From positions 1,178,001 through 1,242,000 of the forward strand of contig JAXLUI010000002.1 of NCBI GenBank assembly GCA_046329585.1: a stretch of 64,000 bases of DNA, in the 5' to 3' direction. Below the pieces are notes generated by a model. The model had not been told where the DNA came from, did not search any database, and worked only from the letters and a program-made list of their open reading frames with translations. Below, one piece after another: positions 9,362 to 18,675 of this stretch; within the stretch, counting starts at the first letter, position 1; every line of letters begins with the position of its first letter. Both the position numbers and the translations under genes were made by a program. Origin of the DNA: DLKC01 sp002478885. GTDB taxonomy: Bacteria > Bacteroidota > Bacteroidia > Chitinophagales > Chitinophagaceae.

Positions 9362-10000
9362 TTATTTCCCGATACGCACATTCCACACTCTTGCCTGTTC
9401 CATTACATCGGGGTTATGGGAGCAAATAAATATGCCTGCAAACACATCGCCCGGAAGATTTTCCAATACGTGCTCGCCCACCAGTTGCCAGGGATCGCCT
9501 TCTTTTTCTGCGACACGCATGACTATGGTATCGCCTCTGCGTTGTAATTGTATTAGCGAATAGTTTTTGCCCGATGCAAAGATTTCATCTTCCGGGTCAC
9601 GCATTTTCATTCCTTTACTGCCACGCCATTGAAGCACTGTAAGCCCATCGCCGTGCACCGTTGCGCAGATCTGCATGGCTGAATCAACCAGGGAAGAACG
9701 GATCATCCATCCTGTTTTGCGATGCGCTTCTTTGCCCGCGCCAATAAATGCGAAATTGGCCGTTAAGGTAAAATCGCCGCGCAGCTTATTAAATGCATAT
9801 TGCAGTTCATCGCGACCAAACCAGATATTGTACCCACCGCCGGATATTATATAACTTTTGTCTTTCTTGCTATACACTGTATTGCCCTGCACTTTGGGTG
9901 CACCAATATCAAGATGCGCAGTAAAATCGCCGACCTGTGTTTTCTGGGCAAACAATGAGCAGGAAGCAAAAAGGCATACAATACAAACAATTCGTTTCAT
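9362..10000 (-). CDS. Secreted laminin-G/DUF1349-like protein
   Basis: A 212-residue exported protein with a clear signal peptide (MKRIVCIVCLFASCSLFAQ). The rest is beta-rich and resembles the concanavalin-A-like or DUF1349 fold (NIWFGRDELQYAFNKLRGDFTLTA, KTGWMIRSSL, GDVFAGIFICSHNPDVMEQARVWNVRI). Such domains are often found beside TolB-like propellers or carbohydrate-active enzymes and are thought to bind sugars. No catalytic residues are recognised. It is convergent with add. Confidence 0.75.
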   Translation of the reverse strand: MKRIVCIVCLFASCSLFAQKTQVGDFTAHLDIGAPKVQGNTVYSKKDKSYIISGGGYNIWFGRDELQYAFNKLRGDFTLTANFAFIGAGKEAHRKTGWMIRSSLVDSAMQICATVHGDGLTVLQWRGSKGMKMRDPEDEIFASGKNYSLIQLQRRGDTIVMRVAEKEGDPWQLVGEHVLENLPGDVFAGIFICSHNPDVMEQARVWNVRIGK

Positions 10001-10088
10001 GAACCGAAAATACCATTTTTAAAAGAAAAAGCAGCACCGCAAAAGAGCCGGCATTGTGTAACCAGCTGCATAAATTATGGCATCACCT

Positions 10089-10229
10089 GTTGTGTCACTC
10101 CCTTGTACGTTCAGCGCCATGACCGGCAAGTACCAACAGCTTTATCTTCAAAGGATACCAGGCAGGGAATCATGAGTCAGCGTTTTGTATTGCTGCCCGG
10201 TGCGATGCAGTAAAAGTGCGCGACGCAAC
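10089..10229. repeat. Inverted pair of the interspersed repeat, mixed subtypes
   Basis: Left core 10089-10108 is the second subtype (GTTGTGTCACTCCCTTGTAC), preceded by GGCATCACCT. Right core 10210-10229 is first-subtype-like (GTAAAAGTGCGCGACGCAAC), followed by AGCAGCTCAATG and GCCGGGACAATAAAAA. The spacer is 101 bp. The pair fills the 302-bp gap; AAGTGAGGAACG at 10291, next to the following gene's stop, may be a decayed further copy. Confidence 0.8.
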
Positions 10230-10302
10230 AGCAGCTCAATGCCTGCAATTTTGCCGGGACAATAAAAAACATCTTATTGTAACAGGCAAAAAGTGAGGAA
10301 CG

Positions 10303-13300
10303 CTATTGTTTATTGTTGTCTGGCTTATCGAAAATGGAGAACAGTTTTATGATGGTTGGCACACCAGCGGCAAATGCGCCAATATAGCCGATGAGTTTTG
10401 AGTAAACGGTTTCCTGGGAGGAGAAAAGCAAGACAAGCAAGCCGGCGATAACCACGATCAACGGAACGCGTAAACGGTTCCAGTTGCCGTTGTCTTCAAT
10501 ATGGCTCTGCACCTGCGAGAACTCTTCGTTGCTAAGGATCCTGAGCACAAAATCACTGAAGCCTTTGGCGAAGACTTTCATATGATTATCGTTATCGCAC
10601 ACGATAATGCCTTTACCGATGAGCATATTGATGCTTGCCTGGTCGTGCACATTTACGAGCCCATCTTTTGCGAGGTCGTAAAGTATGAACTGCTCACCTT
10701 CTGCGAGGCTGCTCCAAAGATTATTATAGAATATGCCGGTTTCAAAAGCAGTAAACTGATGGTAGTCTCTGCGCCTGGTAAGCGGGTAATACAGCAGGGA
10801 ACATTTTTTGAAAATAGCTTTCAGCCTTTTTTTGTATTCATTCAGTTTTCTTTTTTCCACATCAGGCATAGTACCGATAATTGAAATTGAACTATCAAAG
10901 AGGTCGGCGGGTGCTTTTGAAGATGTAAAAATAAGTACGCAATGGTCGGCTATGAGTGTCTCCAGAAAACTAATCCTTGCATAATCCGTAACGGTGTTGT
11001 ACAGGTTGTAGTCGAGGTTTTTTATCAATACGCACCCAGGTTTGCGCAGTTTGTAATCTTCCACAATCTTTTGCCAGGTAAAATCTTTATCGTTAGGCAT
11101 TTTTGAATCGGGCAGGTGTATAAAGTCAATCTCCCGGAAAACAGGCGTGAGGCCGGCATTGTTCTTTTGCTGAAGCTGTTGCCTGTTACCATCTGCAGCC
11201 GCGATAAATAATCTGTTTGTATTCAGCAGTTCCTGCAGTTCTTTAAAGAAGTTGTTATCTGCAAGGTCTACTATATATAACGATGAGGTGAGCACGACGG
11301 CCCCATTGCCGGTGGTTAATTTTTCCGGGAACAAGGGCGTATCGGAAGCATGGAATGAAAAAGAAAAAAGTTTTTTGGTAACGGCGAGCATGATCTGGTA
11401 GAATAACCAAATCGAAACCAGCAATGATAACCAGAATAGCTTTTCGTTCAATGAACCAAAGCCCGGGAACAGGTACAGCGGCGCCACAGACTTAAGCACC
11501 AGCCCCGCATTGCCAATACCGAGGTTACGCTGAAAAAGAGCGGTATCGCCCACCTCGCCTGGTTTAACAAAGAGCCTGTCGTTGTAACTGTACAGTTTAT
11601 CCTGCGACTGATTGATGAAGAGATCATTCTCGGTAACCGACTCATTGTTTTTATAATACCTGAACGCGTTCAGCATAGCAGCTGTAGCTCTATGCTGTCG
11701 CGAAACACTGGTATCGATCAGCGTGTCGGTCAACCCCACTTGCTTTACCCATTTGCCATCTTTGTATACGGCAGATCCGTAGCCGGTATTTTCTCTACTT
11801 CCGGTTGCAGCTTTTGCGCCGTTTGCTGTAAAGTCTATTACATTATTCAGCCGGGTTTCCTGTGTACCCGTCTTTGTAAACCCGGCAATGGCTTTTGAAG
11901 AAAACTTGCTGATGAGCTGTTCTGCGAAGTCAAGCTGCCGGTATCTTGTGAGCAGGCCCTGTTCATAATTAAAAGAAGTGACATAAAAAAGTACGACTGG
12001 AATACCGCTTGTGATGATGAGCCTTGTTACATTCATCAAGGTGTAACTATGAACATGGCTCCACCTTGGCCTGTTGTCGCCCGATTCAGTCACTGGTTTC
12101 TTAAAAGCAAGGTAAGCCGTGACGCCAATCGCAAGGGACGCCGTGGTTATGAGCGTAAAAGCAGAAAAAAAATCATCCAGAAAATTAACGGCCAACACAA
12201 CCGGCACCAGTATGAATAGCAGCATCAGTATCCACAGTTTACGGTTTGGCACCTCCTCATCAATTTTGCAGGCAAGGAGCACTGCGAGGAAGATTGATAC
12301 GGTTATACAGGTGAGCAGCCCCAGCAGGTATTCCGTAAATTCTGCGTACCGGAAAGTAAATGCAAGCAAGAGCATGTTGAGTACATTCACGAGGGCGACG
12401 GTTTTGTAAACGGAATGGTATTTAGCTTTTGGCCAAAGCCAGTTGGTAACGTAATGTCTGCCCGGCACTGCCCATCTGTTATAGCTGGCAACCATGGTGG
12501 CAAATACCTGGATCACGAGCAATAAAAATAAAAACAGCATCATTGAAAATGTAAAGCTGTATACCTCCGCGTCTCTCGTGCTTTTATAGGCGGTGTCTGC
12601 AAGAACAACCACGAAATAAGGCAAACCGTCAACAGGTTTTACATATGCCTTGTATTTCTTATCGTAGTAGTCTGTTCTTAACTCACCCGGTTTGTGACTT
12701 ACATAAGCCTCTCTCAAACTTTCCGAATCGGAAAACTCTTCGAGCAGGTTCTCGTTGAGGTTGCGGGTAGAATCGCTGGCGTAAAGGACTTTGCCTTTGT
12801 TGTCGGTTATGGCGTAGTTGTAACCTGCAGGCATGACCGTGTTGCTGAGGCATTGCATTACAAACGCGTAAGCAACTACCGTTGCGTGTGATGCCTGTGA
12901 AGGTTTGGAAACGATCGACCGAAAGAGGCCATCTACTTTAGAAACCACCTGGTCTACATAATATGGCTTTTGCTCATCGCTATCCATATAGAAGGGGCGG
13001 CCATTTGGCTTCAGGTTTTTGTAGTAGTCCCGTTGCCAAAGGTTATACACGTGCTGTTCGAAGAAGGAATTGCTTACCCAATAATATTGCTCGCTTGCGT
13101 TTGAATCGATCCACAACACTTTTACGAAGGCCCTGCTATCGGCCCTATCTTTTAAGCCACCTATCGTATTGAATGCATCTTTAATATTCGTGCCAGCCCT
13201 CGTTTTATAGAAAGCGGTATTGGTGCTGTCAACTGCATGGCCACTTTGTATAGAATCGAAGTAACTCAGTTCCTTATAGCGATTGCTTATCTCGTTTGTA

Positions 13301-14352
13301 AAAGCAGAAGATAGTTTATCGGCAAGGGCTTTCTGTGGTATCACCACCGTACTGTCGCTTCCGGTGAAATGGTCTTGGCGCCAGAAACCGTTGTACCGAA
13401 AGAAAACAAAAAACAGTAACGACATCAGCAATATGGAAACCACGACCGAGGATATGCCATCGGTAAGCGTAAGCATGTTGTTTCGCCCAAGTTGAAAGAG
13501 TTTGATCCACGGGAAAACAACAATAATAATAATGGATATGGTTACCAGCAACAATATAATGCCGGTCGGCAATTTCTTTGCTTCGGCGTTATACCTTGAT
13601 GTGGTGAGCAGGCCTGCTATAACCCAATGATGAGACACATCAAAATTCATTGGCTGCAGGAACATCTTATAATCCACCCCTCCGATACTGATATCTCTTA
13701 CAACAGAAGATTGAATCTCTTTATCCACCCGTACTGCTGAATCATTTTTAGTGTAGGTAACTCCTGACGGAAAGCTTTCATAAATAGGATCGGCATCATT
13801 GAAAACAATGTACTGGTCAAAAATGTCTCCCGGAAGCACCGGCGCGAAAAATTTCTTAAAGTCGATTGCCAGGGATGCCTTGAAAACGGAATCATTTTTT
13901 TCATTGAAAACGGTAATGCTGAATCGGCGGAGTGTGGAATCGATATTGAGCAGCTTAACTTCCTTTTTCTCGCTGTGATCGAGCTGATCGTAAATGGCCG
14001 GATTTTTTTGCGCAAATGCCGCTGTGCTTTTTGTTTGTATCTCATCAAGCTCGAAATTTCTCCAGCTTGTTTTTTTTCTCCCCGCAACATACTCATTTAT
14101 CAGCACGGTATCTCCAGCCCTGTCAGCGTTTGTGTATGGTTGCAAAAGGTTGTTGAGCAGGGCAACCATATTAGCCAGTTTCTCATCTATATTGGCATCT
14201 GTTTTTTGCAGCGACCTGAAGTGATCCTCTTTTAACTCGCTCTCTTTGCCTGGTATATAAACAAAAATATAAACAGCAGTAAATAGTATCACCAGAAACA
14301 GTGTAAAAAAAATCACTGCCTGACTGCGGCCGAAGGAGAATAGCTTTCGCAT
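10303..14352 (-). CDS. Very large multi-pass membrane protein of unknown function
   Basis: A 1349-residue protein I cannot assign. The start chosen is the ATG giving MRKLFSFGRSQAVIF; 41 upstream codons look non-coding. After a first membrane helix (residues 10-32) comes an extracytoplasmic segment resembling a Cache-type sensor, then two helices (ILLLVTISIIIIVVF, VSILLMSLLFFVFF), a second long extracytoplasmic segment, and a bundle of about six helices. A further loop and helix lead to a cytoplasmic region containing GCVLIKNLDYN and CVLIFTSSKAP, which look like Walker-B and sensor-1 strands, but no Walker A was seen. A last hydrophobic pair ends the protein. A sensory role is an inference from layout only. 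It is monocistronic. Confidence 0.8.
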   Translation of the reverse strand: MRKLFSFGRSQAVIFFTLFLVILFTAVYIFVYIPGKESELKEDHFRSLQKTDANIDEKLANMVALLNNLLQPYTNADRAGDTVLINEYVAGRKKTSWRNFELDEIQTKSTAAFAQKNPAIYDQLDHSEKKEVKLLNIDSTLRRFSITVFNEKNDSVFKASLAIDFKKFFAPVLPGDIFDQYIVFNDADPIYESFPSGVTYTKNDSAVRVDKEIQSSVVRDISIGGVDYKMFLQPMNFDVSHHWVIAGLLTTSRYNAEAKKLPTGIILLLVTISIIIIVVFPWIKLFQLGRNNMLTLTDGISSVVVSILLMSLLFFVFFRYNGFWRQDHFTGSDSTVVIPQKALADKLSSAFTNEISNRYKELSYFDSIQSGHAVDSTNTAFYKTRAGTNIKDAFNTIGGLKDRADSRAFVKVLWIDSNASEQYYWVSNSFFEQHVYNLWQRDYYKNLKPNGRPFYMDSDEQKPYYVDQVVSKVDGLFRSIVSKPSQASHATVVAYAFVMQCLSNTVMPAGYNYAITDNKGKVLYASDSTRNLNENLLEEFSDSESLREAYVSHKPGELRTDYYDKKYKAYVKPVDGLPYFVVVLADTAYKSTRDAEVYSFTFSMMLFLFLLLVIQVFATMVASYNRWAVPGRHYVTNWLWPKAKYHSVYKTVALVNVLNMLLLAFTFRYAEFTEYLLGLLTCITVSIFLAVLLACKIDEEVPNRKLWILMLLFILVPVVLAVNFLDDFFSAFTLITTASLAIGVTAYLAFKKPVTESGDNRPRWSHVHSYTLMNVTRLIITSGIPVVLFYVTSFNYEQGLLTRYRQLDFAEQLISKFSSKAIAGFTKTGTQETRLNNVIDFTANGAKAATGSRENTGYGSAVYKDGKWVKQVGLTDTLIDTSVSRQHRATAAMLNAFRYYKNNESVTENDLFINQSQDKLYSYNDRLFVKPGEVGDTALFQRNLGIGNAGLVLKSVAPLYLFPGFGSLNEKLFWLSLLVSIWLFYQIMLAVTKKLFSFSFHASDTPLFPEKLTTGNGAVVLTSSLYIVDLADNNFFKELQELLNTNRLFIAAADGNRQQLQQKNNAGLTPVFREIDFIHLPDSKMPNDKDFTWQKIVEDYKLRKPGCVLIKNLDYNLYNTVTDYARISFLETLIADHCVLIFTSSKAPADLFDSSISIIGTMPDVEKRKLNEYKKRLKAIFKKCSLLYYPLTRRRDYHQFTAFETGIFYNNLWSSLAEGEQFILYDLAKDGLVNVHDQASINMLIGKGIIVCDNDNHMKVFAKGFSDFVLRILSNEEFSQVQSHIEDNGNWNRLRVPLIVVIAGLLVLLFSSQETVYSKLIGYIGAFAAGVPTIIKLFSIFDKPDNNKQ

Positions 14353-14505
14353 ATTGGGATGCTTGAGGGTGTTCGAATACAATTTAACCCATTTTATTGA
14401 GCCATACAAAGCAGGGCCACAACCAGCGAAAAAAAGCATCCATGCTGGCGGTTTTGGGCGCCGATTTTTTAACAACCCGAAACCTGCTCAACACAAGGAG
14501 CTCTG

Positions 14506-14538
14506 GTATAAAACAAAACGGGCAGTTATTGCCCGTTT
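14506..14538 (-). terminator. Terminator downstream of the small secreted-protein gene
   Basis: Stem AAACGGGCA / TGCCCGTTT (14516-14524 with 14530-14538), followed on the minus strand by TTGTTTTAT. It is 103 bp past the stop of the 118-aa gene. A second perfect hairpin, CCGCTGCA-TCA-TGCAGCGG at 14599-14617, lies between them without a T-tract. Confidence 0.65.
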
Positions 14539-14640
14539 GATTTGCATGTGTATTTTGTAACTAAACCTTAAAGCTATTCAATGATAAGATGTTCCAGGCC
14601 GCTGCATCATGCAGCGGAAGCCCGGAAACAATTTGCCATA

Positions 14641-14997
14641 TTATTGCTGATCGTTTGCAGATGGCTGTGCCACTTTCGCTCCATTCTGAGTAGCGGAATG
14701 ATTCTGTTCTCTTCTCTCTTTCCTGTAATGCTGATGCTCTCTTGCTAACGAAATTTTATCCTGCACCAATTCTTTCCTGTCTGCATGAAGCGTTTGTTTT
14801 GATGCGCCGGATTTTTTATCGGCTTTGAGTTTTTCCCTGTCTGCTTTAAAATTAACTGTATGCACCGTTTTGCCTGCCTTTTTGCTTACGGTTTCTTTTG
14901 CATCATTTCTCTCAGGGTGGCCATTAAAGGGCCTTGCATAAATAAGGGTTGCACCGAGTACTGTTATCAGCGCCAAAACCAGTATTGACTTTTTCAT
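14641..14997 (-). CDS. Small secreted lysine-rich protein, 118 aa
   Basis: The chosen start gives MKKSILVLALITVLGATLIYA, a signal peptide. The mature part is highly charged and helical (KADREKLKADKKSGASKQTLHADRK broken across a possible coiled coil, then REHQHYRKERREQN). No cysteines or known domain are seen. An in-frame ATG six codons upstream is also possible. Similar short charged periplasmic proteins occur in Chitinophagaceae; the function is unknown. Confidence 0.65.
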   Translation of the reverse strand: MKKSILVLALITVLGATLIYARPFNGHPERNDAKETVSKKAGKTVHTVNFKADREKLKADKKSGASKQTLHADRKELVQDKISLAREHQHYRKERREQNHSATQNGAKVAQPSANDQQ

Positions 14998-15105
14998 TCC
15001 ATAAAGTTTATGCAATTACAGAACCTGTTTTAGAGCAGGGGTTTAAAGCCAACATCAAAAAATAATATGCTTTAACAGTTTTTAGTAAAATTTCAGTATA
15101 AGACG

Positions 15106-15840
15106 TTAAAGAGGTGCACCGGGGATAGAAAGTAACGCCGATTTCATTTCCTGAATTTCATTCACATCAACCGTTATATTTTCAAGGGCTTCGTTCATCC
15201 CGGGAACAATGAACTGCATAGAAGACGCTTGCATTTTCCGGGCGGAAGAATGCAATTCTGTTGCGCCGGTTTCTTTGGCAAGCGATAGAATATTCTGGCT
15301 CCTCACCCCGCTTCCCGGCATGATAATAATCCGTTCATTCGCCTGGCGGATAAGTTGTGTGATAAGGTCTTTACCTTTATTTGCGTTGGGTACCTGGCCG
15401 CTGGTCAGTATGCGCTGGCAGCCACAACCGATGATTGTTTCGAGGGCGTCGTATGGGTTTGCCGCGCGGTCAAACGCGCGGTGAAAAGTAACTTCCATCG
15501 GGTAGGCGATCTCTACCAGCAAGGCTGTTCTTACTTCGTCGATACTGCCATCGATATTCAGCATGCCGATGACGACACCGTCAAAGCCGAGCCGTTTGCA
15601 CAGCAGCACATCTTCTTTCATTACTTCAAACTCGGCATCGTTGAAAAGGAAATCGCCTCCCCTTGGCCTTATAATCGGAAACACCGGTATTTGCAGGTGT
15701 TTGCGAACCGCCTGCAGCGTTCCGTAAGAGGGTGTGGTTCCACCATCAAAAGGGTTTTCGCATAGTTCAATCCTGTCGGCACCCGCTTTTCCGGCATCGA
15801 TCGCCGACTGAATATTAAAGACTGCAATTTCCAAAAGCAT
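15106..15840 (-). CDS. cutC: CutC family protein
   Basis: A 244-residue TIM-barrel protein of the CutC family, full length. The N-terminus (LLEIAVFNIQSAIDAGKAGADRIELCEN) and the segments IIRPRGGDF, VTFHRAFD, ILTSGQ and IMPGSGVRSQNI are the family's conserved strands and loops. The family was named for copper tolerance in E. coli, but its biochemical role remains unclear. The gene stands alone: upstream is a repeat pair and downstream the small secreted-protein gene. Confidence 0.9.
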   Translation of the reverse strand: MLLEIAVFNIQSAIDAGKAGADRIELCENPFDGGTTPSYGTLQAVRKHLQIPVFPIIRPRGGDFLFNDAEFEVMKEDVLLCKRLGFDGVVIGMLNIDGSIDEVRTALLVEIAYPMEVTFHRAFDRAANPYDALETIIGCGCQRILTSGQVPNANKGKDLITQLIRQANERIIIMPGSGVRSQNILSLAKETGATELHSSARKMQASSMQFIVPGMNEALENITVDVNEIQEMKSALLSIPGAPL

Positions 15841-15884
15841 AGACCAGATTTATTTTACCAGCTGTATCGCTGCGGGCGCCTCTT

Positions 15885-16011
15885 GTTGCGTCGCACACTT
15901 GTACAATTTGTTCTTCGATCAGCAAATACCAAAGGCTAGTCAGCGTCGACAGCTATTTTCGCGTTTCGTTAATGCTGACGTCTGTTCTTGCGTACAAGAG
16001 TGCGACGCAAC
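15885..16011. repeat. Inverted pair of the interspersed repeat
   Basis: Left core 15885-15904 is a perfect match to the consensus. Right core 15992-16011 (GTACAAGAGTGCGACGCAAC) has one mismatch. The spacer is 87 bp and has its own partial symmetry (AGTCAGCGTCGACAG, later ATGCTGACG). It occupies the 212-bp gap between cutC and the asparaginase gene. Confidence 0.85.
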
Positions 16012-16052
16012 CGGTGCCGAACAGCGAAACAAGCGTTGGGTCCAACCAGCTG

Positions 16053-17075
16053 TTATTTCATTGTATAGGCCGAATCGATCAGTTCATTTTTATCATCAGA
16101 ATAGCAAACCGCGTAATTAAAGCCTTTTTGCACGGCATGTGTGCCAAATTCCCCTTTTTTATTCAATGCGATGAACGCAACCTGCAGGTCTTTTGCTTTG
16201 GCGCCGTTGCGGCTAATGATCTTTGCAATGGCTGCCTTACACGCTTCTGCCGGCGACATACCTGCCGCCATCAACTGCACCACCAGGTGACAACCGCATA
16301 TCTTTATTACCTCTTCGCCGAGACCTGTTGAAACGGCTGCGCCTATTTCATTGTCTACATATAAGCCGGACCCGATAATGGGCGAATCGCCCACACGACC
16401 CCTCATCTTAAAAGCCATACCGCTGGTTGTGCAGCTGCCGCTGAGATTGCCATTCGCATCGATCGCCAGCATGCCAATCGTATCATGGTTCCATGCTCCA
16501 TTGCTTAGCTTGCGCGGTGCAAAAGCAGTGCCGTTGGTATTTTCAATATTTACTTTCGGTTTATACTCTGATTTTTTCAACCACTCGTCGTAAGCCTGTT
16601 GTGCATCACCAGACAGTTTACCGCTCTCAAGTTCAAATCCCTGGCTTAATGCAAACTGTTGGGCACCTTCGCCCACCAGCATCACATGCGGTGTTTTTTC
16701 CATCACCATACGGGCTACTGATATCGGATGCTTTATCCTTTCCAGAAAAGCAACGCTGCCGCAGTTACCATGTTCATCCATGATACTCGCATCCAGGGTT
16801 ACATGGCCGTCGCGGTCGGGATTTGCCCCGAGACCTACACAGCAGCTTATCTCAGATTCGGTGGTCATTACGCCCTGCTCAACAGCATCCAGGGAGCGGC
16901 CGCCTGAACGCAATACTTTCCAGGCATTCTTATTCGCATTGATACCCGCATCCCATGTAGCAATGACCAACGGTTTTTTACCAGGTGCGGGATAACCTTT
17001 ACCAAAAAGGTTTCCGGATAAAAACGTACCCGCTCCAATAGAGCCAAATTTTAAGAAGTTACGCCTGTGCAGCAT
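16053..17075 (-). CDS. N4-(beta-N-acetylglucosaminyl)-L-asparaginase / Ntn hydrolase
   Basis: A 340-residue Ntn-type asparaginase precursor. The leader (MLHRRNFLKFGSIGAGTFLSG) is TAT- or Sec-like, so the enzyme is exported. The alpha part holds GRSLDAVEQGV and CCVGLGANPDRDG. Autoproteolysis should occur before the threonine in NHDTIGMLAID, which becomes the nucleophile. The beta part has GRVGDSPIIGSGLYVD and STGLGEEVIK. These features fit glycosylasparaginases, which cleave the GlcNAc-Asn bond, better than plant-type isoaspartyl peptidases. It is 2 bp downstream of the MFS gene, so the two are probably cotranscribed. Confidence 0.88.
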   Translation of the reverse strand: MLHRRNFLKFGSIGAGTFLSGNLFGKGYPAPGKKPLVIATWDAGINANKNAWKVLRSGGRSLDAVEQGVMTTESEISCCVGLGANPDRDGHVTLDASIMDEHGNCGSVAFLERIKHPISVARMVMEKTPHVMLVGEGAQQFALSQGFELESGKLSGDAQQAYDEWLKKSEYKPKVNIENTNGTAFAPRKLSNGAWNHDTIGMLAIDANGNLSGSCTTSGMAFKMRGRVGDSPIIGSGLYVDNEIGAAVSTGLGEEVIKICGCHLVVQLMAAGMSPAEACKAAIAKIISRNGAKAKDLQVAFIALNKKGEFGTHAVQKGFNYAVCYSDDKNELIDSAYTMK

Positions 17076-17077
17076 AA

Positions 17078-18244
17078 TTATTCAGTTTTATTATGGATAT
17101 AAATAATTACCAAAAGAGTTACCAGTGCCGAAGATAAGAAAGTAACAACAGCACCGGCATAAAGCCAGAGAAAACCTGCAAGCGCACTTGCGACCAACGA
17201 TGCAATACTTTGGAAACCGCTGAGGGTGCCGGTGGCAGCCGCTATGTTTTCCTTTGCCACCAGACTGCTGATCCATGCTTTTGAAACGCCTTCAGTCGCG
17301 GCGGCATATATTCCATACAACAAAAACAAGCACGCATATAAATAAATATCGCCGCCGTGGGCCATACCGGCATAAACAATGACAAATAGAAAAAGACCAC
17401 CCGTGAATATTTTTTTCAGCCCGATTCTATCTGCAAGCACACCGGCCGGGTAGGCAAAAGCTGCGTAAACCGCGTTGTAAAAAATGTATACGCCTACCAG
17501 GTAACGGTCATTTATGCCGGTTTCTTTCATGCGTAATAGTAACAGCACATCGCTGCTGTTAAATAAGGCGAACAATAACAGCGCACCGGTAAGCTTTTTA
17601 TAGGCCCGCGGCGACGAGATCCAATATTGGTAAAATGCTTTAAAAGAGGGATATTTTCTTGATGCGACATGCTTTGTTTTTTGCTCTTTTATAATGAGAG
17701 ACAGTATTACGGCCGCAATCCCGGGCAAAAAAGCAACAAGGAAAAGATCGCGGTACTGGTTTGGATAACAATACAAGTAAAGCAATGCAATTGCAGGACC
17801 GATCATCGCGCCGGCTGTATCGAGTGAACGATGGAAACCAAAGACCCGGGCCCGTGTTGCCGGTGTTGATTCTGCGGTCAGTACAGCATCCCTGGCACCG
17901 GTGCGTAGTCCCTTTCCCGTGCGGTCAAGCATGCGTGCAAAAAATATCCACGGGAGCAAAGATGACAATGCCATCATTGGTTTGCTTATTGCGCTTAAAC
18001 TATAGCCCCATCTTACAAAGGGCATCCGCTTGCCACTGTTGTCGCTCCACGTGCCAAAAAAACCCTTACTAAGGCCGGCCAACGCCTCAGCGAAACCTTC
18101 GAGTAGTCCGATGGCTGCAACTGAAAACCCGATTTCTTTTAGGTACAGCGGCAAAATGGGGTAAAGCATTTCACTTGCCATGTCGGTACACAAGCTCACC
18201 AATGAAAGCAATAATACCGTTCTGCTAACAATGCGTTTAGACAT
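17078..18244 (-). CDS. MFS transporter
   Basis: A 388-residue major facilitator with about 11-12 membrane helices. The loop between helices 2 and 3 (GLSKGFFGTWSDNSGKRMPFVRWGY) is the usual MFS signature position, followed by RMLDRTGKGLRTGARDAVL. The closest family I can suggest is the group of drug or unknown-substrate MFS proteins beginning with CTDMASEMLYPILPLYL. Substrate is unknown. It overlaps the upstream 102-aa gene by 8 bp and precedes the asparaginase gene by 2 bp, indicating one transcript; import of the asparaginase product is a tempting but unproven role. Confidence 0.88.
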   Translation of the reverse strand: MSKRIVSRTVLLLSLVSLCTDMASEMLYPILPLYLKEIGFSVAAIGLLEGFAEALAGLSKGFFGTWSDNSGKRMPFVRWGYSLSAISKPMMALSSLLPWIFFARMLDRTGKGLRTGARDAVLTAESTPATRARVFGFHRSLDTAGAMIGPAIALLYLYCYPNQYRDLFLVAFLPGIAAVILSLIIKEQKTKHVASRKYPSFKAFYQYWISSPRAYKKLTGALLLFALFNSSDVLLLLRMKETGINDRYLVGVYIFYNAVYAAFAYPAGVLADRIGLKKIFTGGLFLFVIVYAGMAHGGDIYLYACLFLLYGIYAAATEGVSKAWISSLVAKENIAAATGTLSGFQSIASLVASALAGFLWLYAGAVVTFLSSALVTLLVIIYIHNKTE

Positions 18245-18545
18245 GTTGTATTTTAAGTTTCCGGATCATCTCCTCGCTGATGCTTTCGCTGTATACGCCG
18301 TACGCGCTAACCAGTACCCCCTTTGCAGTACCATCAAGTGACTCTACTGCATAAAGCACTGAAGCGTCATCAGGGTCGCTCATGCCTTCGAAGCGATGGT
18401 GTTCAACAATCTCAAATTGTGCAGGGTTTAAACACAAGCCTGTAGCAGAGCATTTGAGGTGATCAAATGCAAGATTAAAATCGATGGCAAAACCACGCGC
18501 TTTTAAACCGTCCAGCGCTTCGGAAAGGGTGTCGTAGGCTATCAT
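18237..18545 (-). CDS. Conserved small protein, PRPP-synthetase-named family
   Basis: A 102-residue soluble protein (MIAYDTLSEALDGLKARGFAIDFNLAFD split here only to show its start; later FEIVEHHRFEGMSDPDDASVLYAV). The same short family in Bacteroidota is often labelled phosphoribosylpyrophosphate synthetase, but it lacks the PRPP-binding loop and is far too short, so that name should not be trusted. The chosen ATG leaves 31 upstream in-frame codons unused. It is the first gene of a three-gene run and overlaps the MFS gene by 8 bp, suggesting translational coupling. Confidence 0.75.
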   Translation of the reverse strand: MIAYDTLSEALDGLKARGFAIDFNLAFDHLKCSATGLCLNPAQFEIVEHHRFEGMSDPDDASVLYAVESLDGTAKGVLVSAYGVYSESISEEMIRKLKIQHV

Positions 18546-18662
18546 AAAAATTATTTTGTTTAAAGATAAGCCAACAAAAAAAGCTGTGGGCATATTGTAG
18601 TTGTCAGCATGGCTCACTGCAAAAAAACTGAAAATCAAAAATCCTCTTATGTTGGCTGCTCC

Positions 18663-18670
18663 TATCTTTG
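18663..18670 (+). promoter_or_regulatory. Candidate -7 box of the CCA-adding enzyme gene
   Basis: TATCTTTG is a perfect TAnnTTTG element and ends 5 bp before the ATG. The predicted start of transcription would coincide nearly with the start codon, giving a leaderless or near-leaderless mRNA. No TTG is found exactly 20 bp upstream. Confidence 0.45.
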
Positions 18671-18675
18671 CCCGG

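Noticed and set aside
14599..14617. The perfect hairpin CCGCTGCA-TCA-TGCAGCGG as an intrinsic terminator
   Set aside because: It has no T-tract on either strand and a better terminator lies about 70 bp further on.
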